From contig NZ_JAGGPR010000015.1 of the NCBI RefSeq assembly GCF_018613695.1, forward strand, positions 62,001-126,000: a stretch of DNA of 64,000 nucleotides. Reading direction: 5' to 3'. This document shows positions 33,132 through 41,233 of this stretch, one piece after another. Each line of letters opens with the position of its first letter. Positions within the stretch are counted from its first letter, which is position 1. A model generated the notes under the pieces. That model was given only the letters and a program-made list of their open reading frames with translations. It searched no databases and had not been told where the DNA came from. This DNA is from Arthrobacter sp. ISL-95. GTDB lineage: Bacteria > Actinomycetota > Actinomycetes > Actinomycetales > Micrococcaceae. Both the position numbers and the translations under genes were made by a program.

Positions 33132-33890
33132 TCAGGCGAAGTAGACACCAATGCGGTTGCCGTCGATTTCTTCAATGCGGATGTCGATGTCGTAGACGTC
33201 GTACAGCATCCCGGCGCGCATGATGTCCGAGGGCGTGCCCTGATGGATTACTCGGCCGTTTTTCATGGCCAGGATGGTGTCCGAGTAGCAGGACGCGAAG
33301 TTGATGTCGTGGACCACCAGCACGATTGTCTTGCCCAGATCGTCAGCCAAGCGCCGCAAAAGCCGCATCATTTCTACGGAGTGCTTCATGTCCAAATTGT
33401 TGAGCGGCTCGTCGAGCAATAAATATTCAGTGTCCTGAGCCAGGACCATCGCTATGTAGGCACGCTGACGCTGGCCACCGGAGAGCTCATCCACGAACTT
33501 GTCCGCCATGGATGTCAGGTCCAGCTGCCGGATGGCTTCCTCAACGTGCTCAAGGTCCTCAACTGTTGGCCTGCCGCCGCTGTGCGGGAAGCGCCCGAAG
33601 GCCACAAGATCCTGCACGGTCAGCCGCATGGTCAGGTGGTTTTCCTGCCGAAGGATGGCCATGGTCTTGGCCAATTCTTTGCTGGGCGTCGCAGTAACAT
33701 CCAGCCCGGCAACGGACACTCCCCCTGCGTCCATGGTCTGCAGACGGCTGATCAGGGAGAGCAGCGTGGACTTGCCCGCACCGTTGGGGCCGATGATGGA
33801 GGTGATGCCGCCGCGGGGAATCTCGCAGGTCACGTCGTCCAACACGGTGGTGCCGCCGTAGCGCTTGGTCACGTTGCGGACAGTAATCAT
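33132..33890 (-). CDS. Iron-siderophore ABC transporter ATPase
   Basis: A 252 aa ATPase that energises uptake of a ferric siderophore. Walker A GPNGAGKST, signature LSGGQRQRAYIA, Walker B YLLLDEPLNNLD and H-loop VVHDINFA are all present. MRLTVQDLVAFGRFPHSGGRPT is typical of the FecE/YclP group. It is the last gene of the operon, 25 bases after the second permease gene. YclP, for petrobactin-like siderophores, is the closest family I recognise, but the ligand is unproven. Confidence 0.93.
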   Translation of the reverse strand: MITVRNVTKRYGGTTVLDDVTCEIPRGGITSIIGPNGAGKSTLLSLISRLQTMDAGGVSVAGLDVTATPSKELAKTMAILRQENHLTMRLTVQDLVAFGRFPHSGGRPTVEDLEHVEEAIRQLDLTSMADKFVDELSGGQRQRAYIAMVLAQDTEYLLLDEPLNNLDMKHSVEMMRLLRRLADDLGKTIVLVVHDINFASCYSDTILAMKNGRVIHQGTPSDIMRAGMLYDVYDIDIRIEEIDGNRIGVYFA

Positions 33891-33915
33891 GAGCGGATTC
33901 CGCTCATCTCAGCGG

Positions 33916-34941
33916 TCATTTCAGTGAACCTTTCAGCAACAGGTAGAGGAAGAGGATGCCGCCGGTGAATTCGATAATCACGCTCAGGGCCGTGGCGAAA
34001 CCAAACACGCGCTCCAGCAGCAACTGGCCGCCCACCAGCGCGATCGCGCCGATCAAGACCACGATCGGCAGCAGCCAAGCGTGCCGGAAACCGCGGCAGA
34101 GCTGGTAACCGAGGCTGACCACCAAAAGTCCGAAGAACGTCACCGGACCCACCAACGCCGTGGAAATTGCCACCAGCAGCGAGCACGCGAGCAGCACCCG
34201 CATCACCACGCGCTTGTGGTCGACGCCTACATTGATGGCCACTTCGCGGCCCAGAGCCAGGACATCCAAGGTATGCCGCATACGCCACACACCGACGCAC
34301 ACCAGGGCAATCAGAACAGCGGATACACCCAGCAAGCCTGGGTCCACATTGTTGAAGCTGGCAAAGAACAAGTCCTGCAGGATGATGAATTCGCTGGGGT
34401 CCATGAGCCGCTGAAGCAGCGAAGAGAAGCCGCGGAACAAGGTTCCCAGGACGATCCCCACGAGCAACAGCAAGTGCAGGGATCGCGTGGCTCCGGTGAA
34501 CATCCAGCGGTACAGGAAGGCGCTGAATCCCACCATCAGCAGGATCTCCAGCCCGAACTTGAGCGTTGACGGAGCGGTGGCCAGCGTGGCGGCACCTGCC
34601 ACGAACGCCAGCGCGGTTTGCACCAGGATGTACAGCGAATCGAAGCCCATGATGGACGGCGTCAGGATCCGGTTGGCCGTCACGGTCTGGAACAGCAGCG
34701 TGGATACTCCCACCGCTACGGCCACCAGCAGCATCGCGGAGACCTTGATGGCCCGGCGCGGCAGCACGTAGGCGATGTTCCCCTTGAGGTCGATCGTCAG
34801 GAAAACGGCAACAAGCACGACGGCGGCAATCGCCAGGATGACAATCACCAGTCCCGGCGGGGTGCTGCGAATGGCGGCCCGCCAGCGAGTGCGGGTGGAA
34901 ACGGGAGCGACTGGTGCCATGGACACAGAAGTTTCAGGCAT
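33916..34941 (-). CDS. Iron-siderophore ABC permease (FecCD family), second subunit
   Basis: A 341 aa permease with an N-terminal cytosolic tail of about 30 residues and roughly nine hydrophobic segments. RILTPSIMGFDSLYILVQTALAF and ALGREVAINVGVDHKRVVMRVLLACSLLVAISTALVGPVTFFGLLVVSLGYQLCRGFRHAWLLP are FecCD hallmarks, including the EAA-like loop that contacts the ATPase. Its start overlaps the end of the upstream permease by 8 bases. It forms a heterodimer with that subunit. Confidence 0.92.
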   Translation of the reverse strand: MPETSVSMAPVAPVSTRTRWRAAIRSTPPGLVIVILAIAAVVLVAVFLTIDLKGNIAYVLPRRAIKVSAMLLVAVAVGVSTLLFQTVTANRILTPSIMGFDSLYILVQTALAFVAGAATLATAPSTLKFGLEILLMVGFSAFLYRWMFTGATRSLHLLLLVGIVLGTLFRGFSSLLQRLMDPSEFIILQDLFFASFNNVDPGLLGVSAVLIALVCVGVWRMRHTLDVLALGREVAINVGVDHKRVVMRVLLACSLLVAISTALVGPVTFFGLLVVSLGYQLCRGFRHAWLLPIVVLIGAIALVGGQLLLERVFGFATALSVIIEFTGGILFLYLLLKGSLK

Positions 34942-35941
34942 GACGTTTCCTCAAAAGCAGGAAGAGGAACAGGATGGCGCCCACGACGGACATGACCATG
35001 CCGACCGGCACTTCGTAGGGGAACCGGATGGTCCGGCCAATGATGTCGCACACCAACACGAACGCCGCCCCGAAGAGCGCGGTCCAGGGCACGGCCCGGC
35101 GGAGGTTGTCGCCGAAGAGCAGGGAAACGATGTTGGGGACCACCAAGCCTAGGAATGGCACGGCCCCCACCGTAGTGACTACAACGGCCGAGATCAGCGA
35201 GACGATCATGAGGCCAAGCCGCATGGTGCGGGCGTAGTTCAAGCCAAGGTTGGTGGTGAAGTCCTGCCCCATGCCGGCCACGGTGAAACGGTCAGCAGCA
35301 AAGAGGCCCCCCAGCACCAGGACAGCCACGATCCACAGCAGTTCATACCGGCCACGGAGCACACCGGAGAAATCGCCGATCATCCAGTTACTGAGGGTTT
35401 GGAGGAGGTCGAACCGGTAGGCGAAGAAAGTAGTGACCGCCGCAATGACGCCGCCCAGCATGATGCCCACCAGCGGAATCAGCAGGGTGTTCCGGGCGGG
35501 CAGCCTGCGGAGGATCGCCAGGAAGAGGGCGGTGCCCAGCACGGCGAACACGGAAGCCACCAGCATCTTGGTGAGAAGGGGAGAGTCCGGAGCCACCACG
35601 GTGACCACCAGGATGCCGAGCGTGGCCGACTCCACCGTGCCCACCGTGGACGGCTCAACAAAGCGGTTCCTGGCCATGAGCTGCATGATCAACCCGGCAA
35701 CGGCAACGGCCATCCCGGCCAGGACCACAGCCAGGGTGCGTGGCACCCGGGAGACCCAAAAGATTTCCCAGGCGCCGGCGTCGTTCGCCAGCAGAGCCGC
35801 CAGCGAAACATCGCTGACGCCCACGAAGATGCTGCCCACAGCGATCACCAGCACAACGGCAGCAGCCGCAACCAGGCGGACGGTTTCGCCAGTCCGGTTG
35901 CGGCTTGCTGCTGCCGCGGGGCGCACGGCTGTAGTTGTCAC
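34934..35941 (-). CDS. Iron-siderophore ABC permease (FecCD family), first subunit
   Basis: A 335 aa permease starting at a GTG (35939-35941). Features are DVSLAALLANDAGAWEIFWVSRVPRTLAVVLAGMAVAVAGLIMQLMARNRFVEPSTVGTVESATLGILV and GQDFTTNLGLNYARTMRLGLMIVSLISAVVVTTVGAVPFLGLVVPNIVSLLFGDNLRRAVP, the conserved FecCD core. It lies 26 bases after the binding protein gene and overlaps the next permease, so all four genes form one transcription unit. Confidence 0.93.
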   Translation of the reverse strand: MTTTAVRPAAAASRNRTGETVRLVAAAAVVLVIAVGSIFVGVSDVSLAALLANDAGAWEIFWVSRVPRTLAVVLAGMAVAVAGLIMQLMARNRFVEPSTVGTVESATLGILVVTVVAPDSPLLTKMLVASVFAVLGTALFLAILRRLPARNTLLIPLVGIMLGGVIAAVTTFFAYRFDLLQTLSNWMIGDFSGVLRGRYELLWIVAVLVLGGLFAADRFTVAGMGQDFTTNLGLNYARTMRLGLMIVSLISAVVVTTVGAVPFLGLVVPNIVSLLFGDNLRRAVPWTALFGAAFVLVCDIIGRTIRFPYEVPVGMVMSVVGAILFLFLLLRKRHA

Positions 35942-35967
35942 GTCAGGATTTCAGGTGATGCGTGATG

Positions 35968-36918
35968 TCAGGCGACGGAGTCGGCCACTGCCGTGACCAT
36001 GGCCTGGACGTTGTTCAGGCCGTAGCCCACGATGTACCAGCCGGCGGGATCGAGGTTGACGATCTTGTTGTTCTTGGCGGCGTTGGTGGACTTCACGAGC
36101 TCGTTGTCCAGGATCGGGTTGGCAGTGGAGCCCACGGTGCCGATCGCGGTGTCGCGGTTGATGACGTAGAGGATGTCCGGGTTGGTTTCCTTGATGTATT
36201 CGAAGGAAACAGCCTCGCCGTGGGAGCCTTCTGTCTTCACGTCGGCCGCGGTGGGCACGCCCAGGACGTCGTGGATGATGCCGAAGCGCGAGCCCGCGCC
36301 GTAGGCGGTCACTTCGCCGCCGGAGGTCAGGACGATCAGCCCCTTGCCGGCCGATGCCGCCTTGGTCTTGGTGTCCCCGATGGTCTTGTCCACCTCTGCA
36401 AGCTTGGAGGCAACTTCGTCTTCCTTCTTGAAGATCTTTCCAAGCTTCTCGGTCTGGGCCTTGAAGCTCTCCATGGGCTTGGCGGCGTCAACGGAGAGAT
36501 CGATAGTGGGGGCGATCTTGCTCAATTCCTCGTAAGCGCCGGCCGTGCGGCCGGAGACGATGATGAGGTCCGGAGCAGCGGAGCTGACGGCTTCGAAGTC
36601 GGGTTCCTTGAGCGAACCGACCTTGGCGTACTTTGCCTCGGAGAACTTCTTGAGTGCGTCCGGGTAGCTGGCCTCGGGAACACCGGTGGGCTCGACGCCG
36701 AGCGCGTTCATGGTGTCCAAAACGCCCAGATCGAACGTGACCACCTTGGCCGGGTTCACCGGGACGTTGGTGGTTGAACCCTGGGCGTGCTCGATGGTGA
36801 TGGTGCTGGCTTCCTCGGGCTGCGATGACGCCGTTGCCCCGCCTCCACACGCCGTAACGGTCAGCGAGGCAGCGCCTGCAGCCAGTGCCCCAATGTAGCT
36901 CGACAGCCTCTTTTTCAC
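35968..36918 (-). CDS. Siderophore-binding lipoprotein
   Basis: A 316 aa membrane-anchored substrate-binding protein of the iron-siderophore ABC family. The GTG start (36916-36918) gives a lipoprotein signal with lipobox VTAC and lipid Cys24. The periplasmic-binding fold follows: VVTFDLGVLDTMNALGVEPTGVPEASYPDALKKF, PDLIIVSGRTAGAYEELSKIAPTIDL, and an internal long helix. The sequence resembles YclQ, which binds petrobactin and related catecholates; the ligand here is an inference. It is the first gene of the operon and lies behind an IdeR/DtxR-like box. Confidence 0.93.
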   Translation of the reverse strand: MKKRLSSYIGALAAGAASLTVTACGGGATASSQPEEASTITIEHAQGSTTNVPVNPAKVVTFDLGVLDTMNALGVEPTGVPEASYPDALKKFSEAKYAKVGSLKEPDFEAVSSAAPDLIIVSGRTAGAYEELSKIAPTIDLSVDAAKPMESFKAQTEKLGKIFKKEDEVASKLAEVDKTIGDTKTKAASAGKGLIVLTSGGEVTAYGAGSRFGIIHDVLGVPTAADVKTEGSHGEAVSFEYIKETNPDILYVINRDTAIGTVGSTANPILDNELVKSTNAAKNNKIVNLDPAGWYIVGYGLNNVQAMVTAVADSVA

Positions 36919-36980
36919 GCCGGTACTCCACTCACTAATAAGTCATAGACGTGTTGCCTAATTGCTTCTGACTCTATTAG

Positions 36981-36999
36981 TAAGGTAAGGCTAACTTCA
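36981..36999 (-). promoter_or_regulatory. IdeR/DtxR iron box
   Basis: TAAGGTAAGGCTAACTTCA matches the DtxR consensus (TTAGGTTAGGCTAACCTAA) at 15 of 19 positions. It lies 62 bases upstream of the binding protein start, where Fe-bound repressor would block transcription. This predicts induction under iron starvation. Confidence 0.85.
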
Positions 37000-37005
37000 A
37001 AACCG

Positions 37006-37068
37006 AAAGGCCCTCCAGCGAGCAAAAGTGACCGAAGTCACTGGTTTTTCTCCCGCTGGAGAGCCTTT
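37006..37068 (-). terminator. Terminator of the mannitol operon, nested hairpins
   Basis: AAAGGCCCTCCAGCG (37006-37020) and CGCTGGAGAGCCTTT (37054-37068) form an outer stem with one mismatch. Inside it AGTGAC-CGAA-GTCACT makes a second perfect stem. It lies 21 bases after the mtlD stop, between mtlD and the iron operon promoter. Confidence 0.85.
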
Positions 37069-37088
37069 ATTACTTTTCGATCGTCGCG

Positions 37089-38237
37089 TCAGGACTCGGC
37101 TTGGCGATCCTCTACGAGCTTCTGGACCGCCGGGAACAACGGGTGCGACGGCGTCAGATCTGTGATGCGTTCGACGACGGCGGCAGCGCCCAGCTCGGAC
37201 AGCAAGGTGGCGAGCTCCACGGCTTCGTCGTCGTTGCCGTCATCGAAACGCAGGGCCGCGGACATCGCCTCAAGGAGGGCCACCGGAGTAACGCCGCGCT
37301 CGGCCAACTCCGCAGCGGGCCCAACAAAGCGCTCGTGCCGGCTGAGCTTCCGCAATGGCGCCCGGCCCACACGATTTACGGTGTCCGGCAGGTGCGGGTT
37401 AATGAAGCGGGACAGGATCTTCTGCACATACGCTTCCTGCTCCGCCTCAACGAACCCGTGCTTGGCCACCAGCAGTTCCTTGGTTTCTTCCAGGACTGCC
37501 CGGACCTTCGCAGCGACGGACGGATCCGCCATGGCATCGGAGATCTTCTCCAAGCCGGCCTGATATCCGAAATACGCAGCCGAAGCATGCCCGGTGTTGA
37601 CCGTGAACAGCTTGCGTTCAATGTACGGGCCCAGCTCGTCCACAAAAGTGGCACCCGGGATCACGGGCGCGTTGCCGTCAAACGGCGTGCGGTCAATGAC
37701 CCACTCATAGAAGGTCTCCACCGTGACATCCAAGCCCTGGCCCGGCGCCTGGTTGGGAACAATGCGGTCCACAGCCGTGTTGGCGAAAACCGCGACGGTG
37801 TCCAAGTCACCTGCGGAATCGTCCCAGGCCGCCAGGATCTCCGTGTGCAGGAGGTCCGTGGCGTTGATGGCGTTCTCGCAGGCCATGACCTGAAGGGGCG
37901 GCAAGTCCGTGGGACGGGCCGCCAGCCCACGGGCGATCACAGGTGCCACGAACTTCAGGATGTGCGGCCCCACAGCAGTGGTGACCAGATCCGCCCTCGA
38001 GATTTCCTCCACCACGGCGGCTTCCTGCGACGCGGAATTGAAGGCCCGGAAGCCGGTGACGGTCTTGATCGCTGGGCTCTCGCCTACCTCATGGACGTCG
38101 TAGCTGCTTGCCGATGCGAGCTGGCTGATCAGCGCGTCCGCAACATCTGCGAACACCACGTCATAACCGGCCTCGTGAAGCAGCAACCCCACAAAGCCGC
38201 GCCCGATGTTGCCTGCCCCAAAATGGACTGCCTTCAC
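37089..38237 (-). CDS. mtlD: Mannitol-1-phosphate 5-dehydrogenase
   Basis: Oxidises mannitol 1-phosphate to fructose 6-phosphate with NAD+. The 382 aa protein has the N-terminal dinucleotide motif MKAVHFGAGNIGRGFVGLLLHEAGYDVVFADV and the polyol dehydrogenase region FVDELGPYIERKLFTVNTGHASAAYFGYQAG with the catalytic Lys. The start is a GTG whose G is the last base of the mtlA stop (TAGTG), so translation is coupled. It is the last gene of the tetR-mtlA-mtlD unit. Function is firm. Confidence 0.96.
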   Translation of the reverse strand: MKAVHFGAGNIGRGFVGLLLHEAGYDVVFADVADALISQLASASSYDVHEVGESPAIKTVTGFRAFNSASQEAAVVEEISRADLVTTAVGPHILKFVAPVIARGLAARPTDLPPLQVMACENAINATDLLHTEILAAWDDSAGDLDTVAVFANTAVDRIVPNQAPGQGLDVTVETFYEWVIDRTPFDGNAPVIPGATFVDELGPYIERKLFTVNTGHASAAYFGYQAGLEKISDAMADPSVAAKVRAVLEETKELLVAKHGFVEAEQEAYVQKILSRFINPHLPDTVNRVGRAPLRKLSRHERFVGPAAELAERGVTPVALLEAMSAALRFDDGNDDEAVELATLLSELGAAAVVERITDLTPSHPLFPAVQKLVEDRQAES

Positions 38238-40315
38238 TATGCGTTGACCTTTCCGAACAGCTCCAACACTTCATCAACCGAGTTTGCTTCCTCCAACTGG
38301 GCCACCTGTGCTTTGTTGGTGAAGATCTTCGCAATCGAGGACAGGATGTGGAGGTGCTCATTGTTGAGCCCGGCTACGCCAACCACGAACTTCACTTGCT
38401 TGCCGCCCCAGTCGATGCCCTCCGGATAGCGGATGATGGACACGGCCGAGTGGTTGATGTGTTCCTTGGCATCGTTGGTGCCGTGCGGGATGGCCAGGAA
38501 GCTGCCCATGTACGTGGACACGGATTCCTCGCGCTCGTGCATTGCGTGGACGTAGCTGACATCCACGGCGCCGCGGTCCAGCAGTAGCTTTCCAGCTTCG
38601 TCGATCGCGGCGTCACGGTCAGTGGCCGTACCGTTCAGGACTACGCTTTCGCGGAGCAGGACACCCTTACCCTCGCCGGCTTGACCGTCGGCTGCTTTAC
38701 CGTCGACGGCGGAAGCCGGTTCAGCGGCGTGCGCACCGTGGGTGGCGGCTGCTGAGCTGGCGGCGGCGGTGGGCTGCGCACCGGCGGTGGCTTCCGCCGT
38801 CGTGCCAGCATCAGACGCAACGCCTTCGCTGTCGCTGGTCCTCACCAAGTCAACGATTTCGTCGTACCTGGGACTGTTCATGAAGTTGTCCACCGAGTAG
38901 TGAACGGCGCTGGCCGTTCTCGGCTGGGCGCGTTCGGTCAGGTCCTGATGCGTGACCACAACGTCAAAAGTGTCGTTGAGGTTGGCGATGGCCGAGTTGG
39001 TGACCTTGACGTCCGGGAAGCCGGCCGCCTTGATCTTGTTGCGCAGGACCGAGGCGCCCATGGCACTTGAGCCCATGCCGGCGTCGCAAGCGAACACGAT
39101 GTTCCGGACCGGGCGGGTGAGCACGGTTCCGGCCTGGGCGCCAGCCTGGTCACCGGTCAGTGCAGAGGAGACGGAGCTCTTCTTGCCCTTCATGGCTTCC
39201 ATGCGGGACGTGGCTGCGGAGAGATCATCCTCGCCCGTGTTCTTGGAAGTGCGCAGGATCACCGATGCGATGAGGAACGAAACGGCGGTTGCAATGATGA
39301 CGGCCAGAATGACCCCAAGATAGCTGTCCCGCGCGGTCTGTGCGAGGACAGCAATGATGGAACCCGGGGCGGCCGGAGCCACCAAACCTGCGTTAGTGAT
39401 GCTGAGCGTGGCGATGCCCGCCATGCCTCCGCCAATGGCAGCGAGGATCAGGATGGGCTTCATCAGGACGTACGGGAAGTAGATCTCGTGGATACCGCCG
39501 AGGAAGTGGATGATGGCTGCACCCGGAGCCGAAGCCCTCGCGGCACCGCGACCAAAGAACATGTACGCCAGCAGGATGCCGAGGCCCGGACCGGGGTTGG
39601 CTTCCAGCAGGAACAGGATGGACTTGCCCTGTTCCAGCGACTGCTGAATACCCAGTGGCGTGAGCACGCCGTGGTTGATGGCGTTGTTGAGGAAGAGCAC
39701 CTTGGCCGGCTCAATGAAAATGCTGGTCAGCGGCAACAGGCCGTTGTTGACCAGGAACTCCACAACCTCGCCGGCGCGGTCCGTGAACCACTTAACAACG
39801 TAGGAAAGTCCATAGAAGCCGCCCAACGCCAACACTGCGCCCCAAATGCCGGCGGAGAAGTTGTTGACCAGCATTTCGAAGCCCGGACGGATCTTGCCGT
39901 CCCAGAGGCGGTCGATCTGCTTCATGGTCCAGGCGCCCAGCGGGCCCATGATCATGGCACCGATAAACATGGGAGAGTCCGTACCCGCGATCACGCCCAT
40001 GGTGGCAATGGCACCAACCACGCCGCCCCTGACGTCATAGACCATCCGGCCGCCTGTGTAGGCGATCAGGATCGGAAGGAGGTACGTGACCATGGGGCCA
40101 ACAATTCCTCCGTTGGGTTCGCCTTCGGCGTTGGTTCCGAAGCCGCCCAACTCGGCTACGGGAATCCACCCCTTCTCGATGAACAGGGCTGTGATGAGGC
40201 CCCAGGCGATGAAGGCGCCAATGTTGGGCATGATCATGCCGGACAGGAATGTTCCGAACTTTTGGACACCAACACGGGCGCTGGTGCGGGGCTTCGCAAC
40301 GGTCTCTGTTGCCAT
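38237..40315 (-). CDS. mtlA: PTS mannitol transporter, EIICBA
   Basis: A 692 aa membrane protein that imports and phosphorylates mannitol. The EIIC domain (to about residue 350) begins GVQKFGTFLSGMIMPNIGAFIAWGLITALFIEKGW and carries the GGIHEIYFPYVLMKP motif. EIIB follows with the phosphorylated Cys410 in VFACDAGMGSSAMG. A linker of about 60 residues rich in Ala, Thr, Gly and Ser joins to EIIA, with phosphorylated His611 in LAIPHGTNDAKEHI. Unlike the Firmicutes form, where EIIA is separate, this is the fused E. coli-like arrangement. The ATG (40313-40315) follows AGGAA. It depends on EI and HPr encoded divergently just upstream. Confidence 0.96.
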   Translation of the reverse strand: MATETVAKPRTSARVGVQKFGTFLSGMIMPNIGAFIAWGLITALFIEKGWIPVAELGGFGTNAEGEPNGGIVGPMVTYLLPILIAYTGGRMVYDVRGGVVGAIATMGVIAGTDSPMFIGAMIMGPLGAWTMKQIDRLWDGKIRPGFEMLVNNFSAGIWGAVLALGGFYGLSYVVKWFTDRAGEVVEFLVNNGLLPLTSIFIEPAKVLFLNNAINHGVLTPLGIQQSLEQGKSILFLLEANPGPGLGILLAYMFFGRGAARASAPGAAIIHFLGGIHEIYFPYVLMKPILILAAIGGGMAGIATLSITNAGLVAPAAPGSIIAVLAQTARDSYLGVILAVIIATAVSFLIASVILRTSKNTGEDDLSAATSRMEAMKGKKSSVSSALTGDQAGAQAGTVLTRPVRNIVFACDAGMGSSAMGASVLRNKIKAAGFPDVKVTNSAIANLNDTFDVVVTHQDLTERAQPRTASAVHYSVDNFMNSPRYDEIVDLVRTSDSEGVASDAGTTAEATAGAQPTAAASSAAATHGAHAAEPASAVDGKAADGQAGEGKGVLLRESVVLNGTATDRDAAIDEAGKLLLDRGAVDVSYVHAMHEREESVSTYMGSFLAIPHGTNDAKEHINHSAVSIIRYPEGIDWGGKQVKFVVGVAGLNNEHLHILSSIAKIFTNKAQVAQLEEANSVDEVLELFGKVNA

Positions 40316-40381
40316 GTGAATTCCTAACGTGTGTCCCGCTGCGGCGCGGGGTCAGTCGATATAGATCGAGAGAGAACAGCC

Positions 40382-41104
40382 TTAGGAGCTGCTGGAAATG
40401 CGATGAAGCCACTCAAGGAACAGCTTCAATTCAGAGCTGGAAAGTTGGTCCGAATGTGAGGCCTGCAGTGCCGCATTCAGGGCGATTGCCGCAACTACCA
40501 CGGACGACTTACCGGAGTCGTCCGCTGCGGCGCCACGGGCGGTGTCCGTGGAGACAGCAAAAATCATGGAATCCCGGGTCATCGTTGAGAGCTCGAGGTT
40601 CCTTTCTTCCGCTGGTTCAGCGATCAGCATGAGCGTGACGCCCACGTTGGCGGCCAAAATGCTGCGGGCCGCTTCGCGGGGCGGCACGTTGATCTGGCCG
40701 GAGATAGCGGCCTTGTTCAGCATCTCCTCCAGAAGCACTTCAGCATCGGCCACGATTGCCGGGCGGCTTTCCGGCCTGATGTTGCCGAACATCACCAGAT
40801 ACAGATGGGGTTGGCTCAGCCCGAACTGGACGTGGTTGTCCCACATCCGCCGGACATCTTCCAAAGGCTCCCCGGACGGTGCAAAATCCCGCTCCCCCGC
40901 CACGTACTCTTCAAATCCGGCTGATACGACGGCGTCGAACAGGCCTTCTTTGTCGCCAAAGTGGTGGTAGAGCGTAGGCGCCGTGACCCCGGCAAGCTTG
41001 GTGATCTGGCGCGTTGAGACCGCTGACCCCTCCGAATTCGCCAGCAATTCGGCAGCTGCGCGAAGCAACCGAATTTTGGGCGGAAGCTGGTCATCGAAAC
41101 TCAT
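40382..41104 (-). CDS. TetR-family regulator of the PTS locus
   Basis: A 240 aa regulator, with the helix-turn-helix KIRLLRAAAELLANSEGSAVSTRQITKLAGVTAPTLYHHFGDKEGLFDAVVSAGFEEYV and a long helical effector domain. It lies 66 bases upstream of mtlA on the same strand and is divergent from ptsI. A perfect palindrome lies just upstream of its own start. The arrangement suggests that it represses itself, mtlAD and perhaps ptsIH, with a sugar phosphate or mannitol derivative as possible inducer. Mannitol operons usually use MtlR or DeoR-type regulators, so TetR here is notable. Confidence 0.88.
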   Translation of the reverse strand: MSFDDQLPPKIRLLRAAAELLANSEGSAVSTRQITKLAGVTAPTLYHHFGDKEGLFDAVVSAGFEEYVAGERDFAPSGEPLEDVRRMWDNHVQFGLSQPHLYLVMFGNIRPESRPAIVADAEVLLEEMLNKAAISGQINVPPREAARSILAANVGVTLMLIAEPAEERNLELSTMTRDSMIFAVSTDTARGAAADDSGKSSVVVAAIALNAALQASHSDQLSSSELKLFLEWLHRISSSS

Positions 41105-41122
41105 AACCGCTACCCTAGCACC

Positions 41123-41137
41123 TATAGCGTTGCTATA
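41123..41137. promoter_or_regulatory. TetR-type operator between tetR-mtlAD and ptsIH
   Basis: TATAGC-GTT-GCTATA is a perfect 15-base palindrome in the 129-base divergent interval, 19 bases upstream of the tetR start and 97 bases upstream of the ptsI start. It is the only strong palindrome in the interval and can overlap the tetR promoter. Confidence 0.75.
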
Positions 41138-41233
41138 TGAAGTGGCTCACAAAGGAATTTTGTAGGCTAGTTTTCGAGGCTCCCGGTGCCGTCGCCGGCG
41201 GGTCTGAACCAACAAGCAGGAACAGAGGATTCA

